Shown here: positions 1-5,795 of the stretch, one piece after another
Numbering within the stretch: the first letter of the stretch is position 1
Layout: every line of letters starts with the position of its first letter
Assembly (NCBI RefSeq): GCF_947254915.1
Contig: NZ_CAMYEZ010000099.1
Location: 1-8,195 of the forward strand
Direction: 5' to 3'
From: an uncultured Porphyromonas sp.
GTDB lineage: Bacteria; Bacteroidota; Bacteroidia; Bacteroidales; Porphyromonadaceae
DNA: 8,195 nucleotides
Translations under genes and position numbers: made by a program
Notes under the pieces: model-generated
What the model was told of the DNA's origin: nothing
Seen by the model: only the letters and a program-made list of their open reading frames with translations
The model's database searches: none

Positions 1-486
1 CTCTTGCTCTTGTCTCTACCTCAAGTGGTGACCGCTCAAGCACTACCTACGACACTGGTGGTCAAGACGACCGAGAGCTCAGAGCTATGCTATGACCTGA
101 CCAAAATCAGCAAAATCACCTTCACCTCTGGAGCTATCAAGATCGAGCGTAGCGATGCTAACCAGCATTTCACCCCCGAGACGGTAACGATGAGTAGCAT
201 TGACAAGCTCTTCTTTGCAAAAGACCGCAAGGAAAACACTACAGACATCGCATCCCCACGCCTAGCTCCAATATCCACACTGAGTTACCACAGAGTAGGA
301 CAGGAGCTTCACATAGAGGGTTTTACATCTACAGATGAGACACTCTACATCTACACAGCAGAGGGTCAGCTAGTCTCACAGCAGGCCATCACCTCTACCA
401 CTTGTATCCTAGATGCTACGCTATGGTCTAGAGGTCTATACATCGCTACTACGAACTCTCACAACACACTCAAGATAACTCTCTAA
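1..486 (+). CDS. Small secreted protein with C-terminal sorting-domain-like tail (5' end cut off)
   Basis: This open frame enters from the left edge and stops at TAA 484-486, leaving 161 residues. It begins inside a hydrophobic stretch (LLLLSLPQVVTAQA) that reads as the end of a signal peptide with likely cleavage after TAQ, so probably only the first residues are missing. The middle carries two copies of a short strand-like motif, LTKISKITF (about residues 33-41) and MSSIDKLFF (64-72), a pattern I associate with small exported Bacteroidota proteins of unknown function. The last 70 residues (about 92-161) resemble a type IX secretion type A sorting domain: alternating beta strands, an LYIYTAEGQLV strand and a closing LWSRGLYIATTN...LKITL segment with the usual Gly-x-Tyr and final Lys. 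I infer export across both membranes and anchoring or release at the cell surface. No catalytic motif is visible. The TTG at base 4 is not a credible start, because the hydrophobic stretch runs off the edge. Confidence 0.75.
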   Translation, partial: LLLLSLPQVVTAQALPTTLVVKTTESSELCYDLTKISKITFTSGAIKIERSDANQHFTPETVTMSSIDKLFFAKDRKENTTDIASPRLAPISTLSYHRVGQELHIEGFTSTDETLYIYTAEGQLVSQQAITSTTCILDATLWSRGLYIATTNSHNTLKITL

Positions 487-717
487 CGAAAAAATAACTA
501 CTCATTATTCTAACGGAGCTCCCTACCCTCTTTCCTACAGTAAGCTAGGTTGAGTTCACCACAGAAAAACGGCAACTGACAAGTACACTGCGCCCTCTGC
601 TACGCTCCTCTTGTAATGTGGACACTAGCCCTAAGCAAAGCTAGATTATAGGCAAGCATCTTTAAGCCTTTACCGTGACTAATTACCTAAGCTAGGGCAG
701 AGATAGTGAAATAGACT
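487..717. other. Gene-free stretch with possible RNA structure
   Basis: No convincing reading frame lies here. Two nested inverted pairs are visible: CTCTGC 595-600 with GCAGAG 697-702, and inside it CCTAAGC 630-636 with GCTAGG 691-696 (one bulged A). The 9-mer TAAGCTAGG occurs at 541-549 and again at 688-696. GTTGAG at 549-554 could pair with the 5' arm of the terminator that follows (CTCAAC 722-727). A small RNA or a long 3' untranslated leader ending at that terminator is possible. No -7 box of the TAnnTTTG type was found on the + strand here, so this may simply be the 3' UTR of the upstream gene. Confidence 0.25.
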
Positions 718-755
718 AAGGCTCAACTACATCTAGTGGTTGAGCCTTTGTTTTT
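718..755 (+). terminator. Intrinsic terminator
   Basis: AAGGCTCAACTAC (718-730) pairs with GTGGTTGAGCCTT (736-748), giving a 13-bp stem with one G-T wobble and a 5-base loop, followed by TGTTTTT. The T-tract is only on the + side, so it ends rightward transcription. It lies 232 bases after the nearest upstream stop codon, which suggests either a long 3' UTR or an unannotated RNA before it. Confidence 0.85.
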
Positions 756-800
756 GCGCAGATTGTCGCTCTTGTACTTCATCAGAAGAGACCCTAAATT

Positions 801-939
801 CCTCCGTGGAGATTCTGGGTTTTCCAGTGAGGATCGAACAAATTCTTCCGAACTTTCATTTCATTCTTCCGAAGTTTTATTTCGTCCCTCGGTGGAGAAT
901 TTTCATTTCCTCGGGAGCTGTTGGGAAATTCCTCGGGAG
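801..939 (+). repeat. Phased 21-22-bp motif array, copy 1
   Basis: A 9-bp semi-palindromic motif recurs at 801 (CCTCCGTGG), 823 (TCCAGTGAG), 845 (CTTCCGAAC), 866 (CTTCCGAAG), 887 (CCTCGGTGG), 909 (CCTCGGGAG) and 931 (CCTCGGGAG), so start-to-start distances are 22, 22, 21, 21, 22 and 22. The spacers are T-rich (TTTCATTTCATT, TTTTATTTCGTC). Two segments match the second array (5507-5688) in reverse complement: 845-884 against 5562-5601 at 37 of 40 positions, and 802-832 against 5635-5665 at 22 of 31, counted by eye. Short open frames crossing it look accidental. It could be a degenerate mobile repeat, a protein-binding array or a source of RNA hairpins. Confidence 0.8.
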
Positions 940-1007
940 AGATGCTCCTTGACTGAGATGTGGGCATAGCTATCGTATGAGTCTATAGGGCTACATCGCC
1001 TGAGACT

Positions 1008-1071
1008 GTTGTAAAAGTCAACAACCTCACGATCTTGCTAGCAAGATCGTCCTGACTGTACAGAAAGGACG
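1008..1071. repeat. Cluster of palindromes including a 22-bp perfect one
   Basis: Three inverted repeats lie close together: GTTGT 1008-1012 with ACAAC 1021-1025; a perfect 22-bp palindrome at 1029-1050 (ACGATCTTGCT followed directly by its reverse complement); and CGTCCT 1048-1053 with AGGACG 1066-1071, the last enclosing the 8-bp palindrome CTGTACAG (1056-1063). No T-tract follows, so this is not a standard terminator. The loop-free 22-bp palindrome, about 73 bases upstream of the -33 element of the next operon, has the form of a dimeric regulator site, but no regulator gene is in view. Apart from this cluster I see nothing definable in 940-1122. Confidence 0.6.
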
Positions 1072-1122
1072 ACGCCCATTGAATACAGAGCTACGTCAGC
1101 CTGTGTCACTTCTAGCGAGTGC

Positions 1123-1152
1123 TTGCCATCTGCTTATTTTTCTGTACCTTTG
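1123..1152 (+). promoter_or_regulatory. Bacteroidota-type promoter of the DUF177-rpmF operon
   Basis: TTG at 1123-1125 and TACCTTTG at 1145-1152 are separated by 19 bases, matching the known Bacteroidota -33/-7 pattern (TTG, about 19 bases, TAnnTTTG). Transcription should begin near 1159, giving a leader of roughly 95 bases before the ATG at 1253. This is the most complete promoter in the window. Confidence 0.7.
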
Positions 1153-1252
1153 CGCTCATACCCCTAGAGTACACTCAGGCATAGACCTAGGTCTACACTA
1201 GCAGTGTGTCTCTAGAGTGCTTTTAAATTAGTAGAGAAGCTTGTCACCCCAT

Positions 1253-1777
1253 ATGTCTCACGGAGGTCGGTACACGATACATTTGAAGGGACTGCCCCAA
1301 GGCGTCTCAACCGAGGACTTTGTGGTAGAGTCAGCTTTTCTAGAGTCACGTCCTACGTTTGACCTCAGCGGAGGTCCCGTAGTATGCACTATCCGTGTAG
1401 ATCGTGTGGGAGATACCTACGACCTGCAACTAATCCTTGTGGGCTCTGTGCTGACACATTGTGATCGATGCTTGGCTCCTCTAGAGATGCGCATTGACAT
1501 ATCCCAGCACCTAGTCGTCAAGCTAGGTGACCAGTACGAGGAGGTGAGCGATGAGCAGATTATCGTGCCACATCACAGCCCCTCGCTGGACTGCGCTGAC
1601 TTGATCTACGATCTGATCGTACTGTCGCTCCCGATCAGCCGTATGCACCCCGATGGTGCTTGCGCTAGGGATATGCAGGTCATCCTAGATAACCTTGACC
1701 CTACAGAGGAGACCGATGGTCGCTGGGCTGCGCTCAGTACGCTGCGTGACTCACTACAAGAAGAGAAGGATAAATAA
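1253..1777 (+). CDS. DUF177 / YceD family protein
   Basis: This is a 174-residue protein of the YceD/DUF177 family, which is typically encoded just upstream of ribosomal protein L32 and has been linked to 23S rRNA accumulation or processing. Visible family marks are the CDRC pair at residues 70-73 (hallmark CxxC after a beta-rich N-terminal half), an acidic middle, MHPDGAC at about 131-137, and a C-terminal GRWAALSTL segment (156-164) matching the family's closing RWxxL motif. The length is normal. An in-frame TTG at 1241 would add four residues; I prefer ATG 1253 because the next residues (MSHGGRYTIHLKGL) look like a natural start. It is followed after 15 bases by rpmF, with a shared promoter upstream (1123-1152), so the two are almost certainly co-transcribed. 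The role in rRNA metabolism comes from the family, not from this sequence. Confidence 0.85.
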   Translation: MSHGGRYTIHLKGLPQGVSTEDFVVESAFLESRPTFDLSGGPVVCTIRVDRVGDTYDLQLILVGSVLTHCDRCLAPLEMRIDISQHLVVKLGDQYEEVSDEQIIVPHHSPSLDCADLIYDLIVLSLPISRMHPDGACARDMQVILDNLDPTEETDGRWAALSTLRDSLQEEKDK

Positions 1778-1792
1778 TAAACTAGATAAACA

Positions 1793-1975
1793 ATGGCACA
1801 TCCCAAAAGACGGCAGTCCAATATGCGCACTGCCAAGCGTAGAACGCACGACAAAGCAGCAACCCCCACACTAGCTAAGTGTAGCAACTGTGGGTCATGG
1901 CACGTATACCACACCATCTGTCCTGAGTGTGGTTACTATCGTGGACAACTAGCTATCGAGCAGGAGGAGGCATAA
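1793..1975 (+). CDS. rpmF: Ribosomal protein bL32
   Basis: The 60-residue product is a full-length large-subunit protein L32. It has the standard start MAHPKRRQS, a very basic N-terminal arm (to about residue 22), and a zinc ribbon with cysteines at 30, 33, 43 and 46 (CSNC and CPEC). It is therefore the zinc-binding form rather than the cysteine-less paralogue some bacteria use under zinc starvation. It sits near the exit region of the 50S subunit. It is the second gene of the operon with the DUF177 gene and is followed 28 bases later by a strong terminator. No fatty-acid gene (fabH or plsX), a frequent downstream neighbour in other bacteria, is present. Identification is secure. Confidence 0.97.
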   Translation: MAHPKRRQSNMRTAKRRTHDKAATPTLAKCSNCGSWHVYHTICPECGYYRGQLAIEQEEA

Positions 1976-2003
1976 GCGCCGACTCGCTCAGCAATAAGAC
2001 CAG

Positions 2004-2040
2004 AGCCCCTAAGTAATCGTAAGATTGCTCTAGGGGCTTT
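2004..2040 (+). terminator. Intrinsic terminator after rpmF
   Basis: AGCCCCTA (2004-2011) plus AGTAATC (2012-2018) pair with GATTGCT (2023-2029) and TAGGGGCT (2031-2038), forming a 15-bp stem with one G-T wobble, a GTAA tetraloop and one bulged C at 2030. A short T run (2038-2040, then CT-rich sequence) follows. It begins 28 bases after the rpmF stop codon and separates that operon from the CoA-transferase gene. Confidence 0.8.
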
Positions 2041-2078
2041 CTGCTCTCTATATGGAGGGTAAGATGATTCCTTTTTTG

Positions 2079-2086
2079 TACCTTTG
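2079..2086 (+). promoter_or_regulatory. -7 promoter box before the CoA-transferase gene
   Basis: TACCTTTG matches the Bacteroidota -7 element TAnnTTTG exactly and is identical to the boxes at 1145 and 5796. No TTG lies 19 bases upstream (the bases there are GGG), so the -33 half is poor. A start near 2093 would give a leader of about 60 bases. Its place between a terminator and a gene start supports it. Confidence 0.5.
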
Positions 2087-2153
2087 AGAAACGCTATCGC
2101 AGTGGGGCAATGGCGTCCGCTTAATAGCACAAACACTTAACCTAATATGTAGT

Positions 2154-3635
2154 ATGTCTTACCCAATTATGACTGCCGAAGAGGCCGCGAGATTAGTTCA
2201 CAATGGCGATCAGGTAGGCTTTAGTGGCTTTACACCAGCTGGTTGCCCTAAGGTGGTGCCACAAGCCATCGCTCATTATGCCGAGGAGGAGCATGCGGCG
2301 GGAAGACCCTTTCGCATAGGTGTCTTCACAGGTGCATCGACAGGCGACCGTCTTGATGGCACCCTAGCTCGTGCTCATGCGATCAAGTTTAGGACTCCCT
2401 ATCAGTCCAACAAAGACCTACGCACCGAGATCAATAGCGGTGAGGTGGCTTACTGCGACCTGCACCTCTCACAGCTAGCGCAGGAACTGCGTGCTGGCTT
2501 CTTTGGCAAGATTGACGTGGCTATCGTCGAGGCTGCTGAGCTAACGGACGATGGTCAGCTGGTACCCACCACGGGTGTCGGTATCCTCCCCACCATCTGC
2601 CGTCTCGCCGACCGGATCATCGTTGAGCTCAATGATCGTCACCCCGCCAAGATACGTGGACTACACGACATCGCCGAACCTCTCGACCCGCCCGCACGTC
2701 GTGAGCTGCCTATCTACAAGCCCTCTGACCGTGTCGGCAAGCCTTACCTACAGCTCGACCCGAAGAAGGTCGTAGCGGTCGTCAAGACTAGCGAGCCAAA
2801 CGATGACGGAGGCTTTGCACCGCTCGACGAGGTGACGCAGGCGATTGGGGACAATGTCACGAAGTTCCTTGAGGAGGAGATCCGCACGGGACGCATCCCT
2901 CGTGAGTTCCTACCGCTACAGAGTGGCGTCGGCAACATTGCTAATGCGGTCCTAGCCTCCGTAGGCAAGAGCCCTAAGATCCCACCTTTTGAAGTTTACA
3001 CAGAGGTGATCCAGGATGCCGTCATTGGGCTGATGAAGGAGGGACGCGTTAAGTTTGCTTCAGGATGCTCGCTTTCGGTCAGTCGTAGCGTCATCCTAGA
3101 CATTTATCAGAACTGGGACTTCTTCCAGGACAAGCTACTGCTCCGCCCTGAGGAGTACTCAAACAACCCAGGCATCGTGCGCCGCCTCGGGGTCATCACC
3201 ATGAATACCGCTCTAGAGGCGGACATCTATGGCAACATCAACTCAACGCACGTCCTCGGCACCAAGATGATGAATGGCATCGGTGGCTCGGGCGACTTCA
3301 CCCGCAATGGCTACATCTCTATCTTCACCACGCCCTCGACCGCTAAGGGCGGTGCCATCAGCGCTATCGTACCGATGGTGAGCCACGTGGATCACACCGA
3401 GCACTCGGTCAAGGTTCTCATCACCGAGTACGGTATCGCAGACCTCCGCGGGCTCTCTCCACGACAGCGTGCGGAGCGCATCATAGAGAACTGCGCCCAT
3501 CCCGACTACCGCCCGCTACTACGCGCTTACCTAGCTCAGGCTTCGGAGGGACAGACGCCTGTTTGTCTGGAAAAGGCTTTCGCCTTCCACAAAGCCCTGG
3601 CAGAGACAAAGGATATGCGCCAAGCTAAACTTTAA
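2154..3635 (+). CDS. Acetyl-CoA hydrolase/transferase family CoA-transferase
   Basis: This 493-residue protein belongs to the acetyl-CoA hydrolase / succinyl-CoA:acetate CoA-transferase family (Cat1, AarC, ScpC and Ach1 relatives), whose members are about 490-530 residues. Such enzymes move CoA between acyl-CoA and a free carboxylate (acetate, succinate, propionate or butyrate) through a glutamyl-CoA thioester. The probable catalytic glutamate is E284 in VYTEVIQD (281-288). The glycine-rich loop MNGIGGSGDF (373-382) is the conserved CoA/oxyanion loop. The N-terminal half carries GFSGFTPAGCPKVVP (22-36) and the C-terminal half VLITEYGIADLRGLSP (421-436), both typical of the family. It is cytoplasmic, with no signal peptide. 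ATG 2154 gives the normal family N-terminus. A -7 box precedes it, and folP begins 81 bases after the stop. In an asaccharolytic fermenter it would serve short-chain acid production or acetate activation; the exact donor and acceptor cannot be read from sequence. Confidence 0.9.
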   Translation: MSYPIMTAEEAARLVHNGDQVGFSGFTPAGCPKVVPQAIAHYAEEEHAAGRPFRIGVFTGASTGDRLDGTLARAHAIKFRTPYQSNKDLRTEINSGEVAYCDLHLSQLAQELRAGFFGKIDVAIVEAAELTDDGQLVPTTGVGILPTICRLADRIIVELNDRHPAKIRGLHDIAEPLDPPARRELPIYKPSDRVGKPYLQLDPKKVVAVVKTSEPNDDGGFAPLDEVTQAIGDNVTKFLEEEIRTGRIPREFLPLQSGVGNIANAVLASVGKSPKIPPFEVYTEVIQDAVIGLMKEGRVKFASGCSLSVSRSVILDIYQNWDFFQDKLLLRPEEYSNNPGIVRRLGVITMNTALEADIYGNINSTHVLGTKMMNGIGGSGDFTRNGYISIFTTPSTAKGGAISAIVPMVSHVDHTEHSVKVLITEYGIADLRGLSPRQRAERIIENCAHPDYRPLLRAYLAQASEGQTPVCLEKAFAFHKALAETKDMRQAKL

Positions 3636-3650
3636 TTGATAAAAGCAACC

Positions 3651-3689
3651 CGCTCCTCGCCCCTACTCCTCAGTAGGTGACGGGGAGCG
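3651..3689 (+). other. Intergenic hairpin without T-tract
   Basis: CGCTCC (3651-3656) pairs with GGAGCG (3684-3689), and inside it CCTACT (3662-3667) pairs with AGTAGG (3672-3677) around a CCTC loop. No run of T follows, so it is a weak or non-classical terminator at best. No -7 box was seen between 3636 and 3716, so folP-cdaA may depend on readthrough from the CoA-transferase gene. The hairpin could then set relative expression or protect a processed end. Confidence 0.45.
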
Positions 3690-3716
3690 ATCAGTACCAC
3701 AAGACCTGACACGCTT

Positions 3717-4631
3717 ATGTCTTACATACTCAATCTAGGGGGACGCGCCTTCGACCTGTCGGAGCCTGTCGTGATGGGCATCCTCAATGTGACGCCCGAC
3801 TCCTTCTACGCTGGTAGTCGCAAGCAGACCGCTGAGGCGATCGCTGAGCGCACCCACGAGATTGTCCAGGAGGGTGGACGGATCATCGACATTGGCGCCT
3901 GCTCGACACGTCCTGGTGGCGAACTGGTCGATGGCGAGGAGGAGTTACGCCGACTGCGCCACGCACTGGAGATCATCCGTGCCGAAGCGCCCGACCTGCC
4001 TATCTCGGTGGATACTTACCGTGCTGACGTGGCGAAAGCGTGCGTCGAGGAGTATGGTGTGGAGATCATCAACGATATATCAGGCGGTCAGGCCGATGCG
4101 AAGATGTACAGCACCGTAGGGGAGCTGGGCGTCGCCTACATATTGATGCACCTAGAGCACAATGTCGAGGGGATGCACCAAGTGGTTGACTACAAGCCCT
4201 CGGTCGAGGTGTGCGTGGCGGACTACTTCCGAAAGCGTCTCGAGCAACTTCACGCTTGTGGTGTGAAAGATGTAATCCTCGACCCAGGATATGGCTTTAG
4301 CAAAAGCATGGACGACCACTACCGCCTGCTCACCCATCAGCGGGAGGCGCTACAAGAGTTTGCCGAGCCCGTGCTGGTCGGCTTCTCCCGCAAGCGCATG
4401 GTGCAGACGGTCATCGGAGCAGATGCCATACACTCAGGCGATGCGACCAATGTGCTACACACTTACGCTCTGATGGAGGGCATCGCACAGATCATCCGCA
4501 CCCACGACGTGCGTCTCGCTGTCGAGGCGATCCAGGTGACCGACATGATCCGCAAGCATCTCCCCGACACTACGGGGGCGAGTAGCTACACCCACTGGCA
4601 GAGACCGCTAGAAATCCATTCACTATCATGA
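3717..4631 (+). CDS. folP: Dihydropteroate synthase
   Basis: The product (304 residues) joins p-aminobenzoate to dihydropterin pyrophosphate to give dihydropteroate in folate synthesis, and is the family targeted by sulfonamides. All landmark motifs of the TIM barrel are present: MGILNVTPDSF (20-30), DIGACSTRPGG (58-68, the PABA-side loop), SVDTYR (97-102), NDISGG (119-124), LMH (143-145), DPGYGFSKS (189-197, pterin site with Lys196), GFSRKRM (222-228) and RTHDV (261-265). The DPGYGFSKS segment departs slightly from the common DPGxGFGKT. The protein runs about 20-30 residues past the usual end, with a polar tail (HLPDTTGASSYTHWQRPLEI), a little longer than typical members of about 270-285. 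Its TGA overlaps the next ATG by four bases (ATGA, 4628-4631), indicating translational coupling with the diadenylate cyclase. The folP-cdaA pairing is common in Bacteroidota. Confidence 0.95.
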   Translation: MSYILNLGGRAFDLSEPVVMGILNVTPDSFYAGSRKQTAEAIAERTHEIVQEGGRIIDIGACSTRPGGELVDGEEELRRLRHALEIIRAEAPDLPISVDTYRADVAKACVEEYGVEIINDISGGQADAKMYSTVGELGVAYILMHLEHNVEGMHQVVDYKPSVEVCVADYFRKRLEQLHACGVKDVILDPGYGFSKSMDDHYRLLTHQREALQEFAEPVLVGFSRKRMVQTVIGADAIHSGDATNVLHTYALMEGIAQIIRTHDVRLAVEAIQVTDMIRKHLPDTTGASSYTHWQRPLEIHSLS

Positions 4632-5410
4632 CGCTAGACTGGTTATCCTTCACGCTTGTCGACCTCTTTGACATTATCCTCTCGGCACTGCTCTTCTACT
4701 ACGTCTATCGGACACTGAGAGCGACCGCCTCGAGAGCGCTGATCTTAGGTATCTTCACCTTTATCCTCGTGTGGGTCATCGTCTCCAAGTGGGCCGGCAT
4801 GATCCTCTTGGGAGGTATCCTTGACGAACTGGTCGGCACGGGTATGCTCATCCTGGTGATCATCTTTCAGGAGGAGATAAGACGCTTCCTGATCACGCTG
4901 GGGAGTACCAATAGATGGCGCTTCTTGAGGAAATTCTTCAAGGGCGATGACCAGAGTGCCCAAGAGGAGCAGCGCTGTGTCGCAGCGCTCGTCCTGGCTT
5001 GTATGAATATGGCTCGCAAGAAAGTGGGCGCACTCATCGCTATCCAAGCCAAGCAGGAGCTCACCGCCTACCTCCACACGGGAGAGGTCTTTAAGGCAGA
5101 TGTCAATGCCCGCCTGATCGAAAACATATTCTTCAAAAACAGTCCGCTCCACGACGGCGCCATGATCATCGTTGACAGCGACATCCGAGCCGCCGGCTGT
5201 ATCCTCCCCGTCTCCAACGATCCCAATCTCTCTAAAGACTTAGGTCTGCGTCACCGCAGTGCGCTAGGACTCTCGCAAGCTACAGACTGTCTCGTCATCG
5301 TCATCAGCGAGGAGCGTGGCAAGATCTCTCTGGCGCAAAACGGAGTCATCGACGTCGACGTTGACATCGACACGCTGCGCCAACGACTAGACGCCATCTA
5401 CGCCAGCTAG
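4628..5410 (+). CDS. cdaA: Diadenylate cyclase, CdaA type
   Basis: This 260-residue membrane enzyme makes cyclic di-AMP from two ATP. The N-terminus has three predicted membrane helices (about residues 8-27, 37-53 and 58-80), then a positively charged linker (WRFLRKFFKG) and the DAC domain. The two catalytic signatures are intact: the DGA motif in SPLHDGAMIIV (172-182) and the RHR motif in GLRHRSALGLSQ (206-217), followed by the family strand CLVIVISEE (221-229). Length and layout match CdaA (YbbP/DacA). No cdaR-type regulator follows, unlike in Firmicutes. The C-terminus contains an alternating acidic stretch, IDVDVDID (241-248), from near-tandem GTCGAC/GTTGAC/ATCGAC codon pairs. It is translationally coupled to folP by the ATGA overlap, and a terminator follows 93 bases after the stop. 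c-di-AMP usually governs potassium/osmotic balance and envelope homeostasis; its target here is not visible. Confidence 0.95.
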   Translation: MTLDWLSFTLVDLFDIILSALLFYYVYRTLRATASRALILGIFTFILVWVIVSKWAGMILLGGILDELVGTGMLILVIIFQEEIRRFLITLGSTNRWRFLRKFFKGDDQSAQEEQRCVAALVLACMNMARKKVGALIAIQAKQELTAYLHTGEVFKADVNARLIENIFFKNSPLHDGAMIIVDSDIRAAGCILPVSNDPNLSKDLGLRHRSALGLSQATDCLVIVISEERGKISLAQNGVIDVDVDIDTLRQRLDAIYAS

Positions 5411-5503
5411 CCCAGAGACATATAATATATAGGTCAGAAGGAATGCATCGAGTGTGCGTTTGTTTTCTCCTGAAATAGTACACAGTTGGGTGTTACTTAC
5501 CGG

Positions 5504-5545
5504 TAGCTCCGTAGGGATTTTGAAGTTCCTACGGAGCTATTTTTT
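5504..5545 (+). terminator. Intrinsic terminator of the folP-cdaA unit
   Basis: TAGCTCCGTAGG (5504-5515) pairs perfectly with CCTACGGAGCTA (5528-5539) around a 12-base loop, followed by TTTTTT (5540-5545). The two arms carry inverted copies of the 9-mer CTCCGTAGG starting 21 bases apart, the same spacing and motif type as the repeat array that continues to the right. The terminator thus appears to be made from array units. The 93 bases between the cdaA stop and this hairpin show nothing else definable. Confidence 0.85.
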
Positions 5546-5688
5546 ATTCCTCACGGAGGGGCGATATAAAAGTTCGGAAGAATGAAATGAAACTTCGGAA
5601 GAAGCAAATCAAACTTCCGAAGAATTTTTCGTTTCCTCGCTGGATATTCCGAAATCCCTACCGAGACAATGGCTGATTTCCTCGAGGG
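5507..5688 (-). repeat. Phased 21-23-bp motif array, copy 2 (inverted)
   Basis: On the + strand the motif begins at 5507 (CTCCGTAGG), 5528 (CCTACGGAG), 5549 (CCTCACGGAGG), 5572 (GTTCGGAAG), 5593 (CTTCGGAAG), 5614 (CTTCCGAAG), 5635 (CCTCGCTGG), 5657 (CCTACCGAG) and 5680 (CCTCGAGGG). Distances are 21-23 bases, and exactly 21 across most of it. The reverse complement matches copy 1 at 801-939, with one extra unit here (CTTCGGAAG-type), so it is assigned the minus orientation. Units 5593 and 5614 are perfect reverse complements and could form a 9-bp hairpin. The array lies between the cdaA terminator and the promoter of the TonB-receptor gene. The rest of this gene-free stretch (5689-5795) shows only a weak 7-bp inverted repeat (5706-5712 with 5733-5739). 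Confidence 0.8.
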
Positions 5689-5795
5689 TCGAGGATTAGA
5701 GGTGAGAGGAGAGAGGGCACTTTTTCAAATAGTCTCCTCTTCCCTTTGTCAGCGAAACGAAACAAACGAGTAACCGTATGATAACATCGCCACAC

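Noticed and set aside
636..643. Minus-strand -7 box (TAGCTTTG)
   Set aside because: It fits TAnnTTTG, but no TTG is at the right distance and no minus-strand gene follows it, so chance is the simpler explanation.
801..939. CRISPR array
   Set aside because: The repeated core is only about 9 bp, the period is 21-22 bp, the spacers resemble each other, and no cas gene is nearby.
736..969. Two overlapping + strand frames of 70-77 residues
   Set aside because: They begin inside the terminator stem and cross the whole repeat array. The open frame follows from the 21-base period (a multiple of three), which avoids stops, and the peptides resemble no family.
4745..5152. Minus-strand frame of 135 residues inside cdaA
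   Set aside because: The + strand frame there is an intact CdaA with catalytic motifs. The antisense frame is a charged, low-complexity shadow of it.
5349..5372. Short GTCGAC-like tandem repeat near the end of cdaA
   Set aside because: It encodes alternating Val/Ile-Asp in frame and is too short to be more than codon-level repetition in a variable C-terminal tail.
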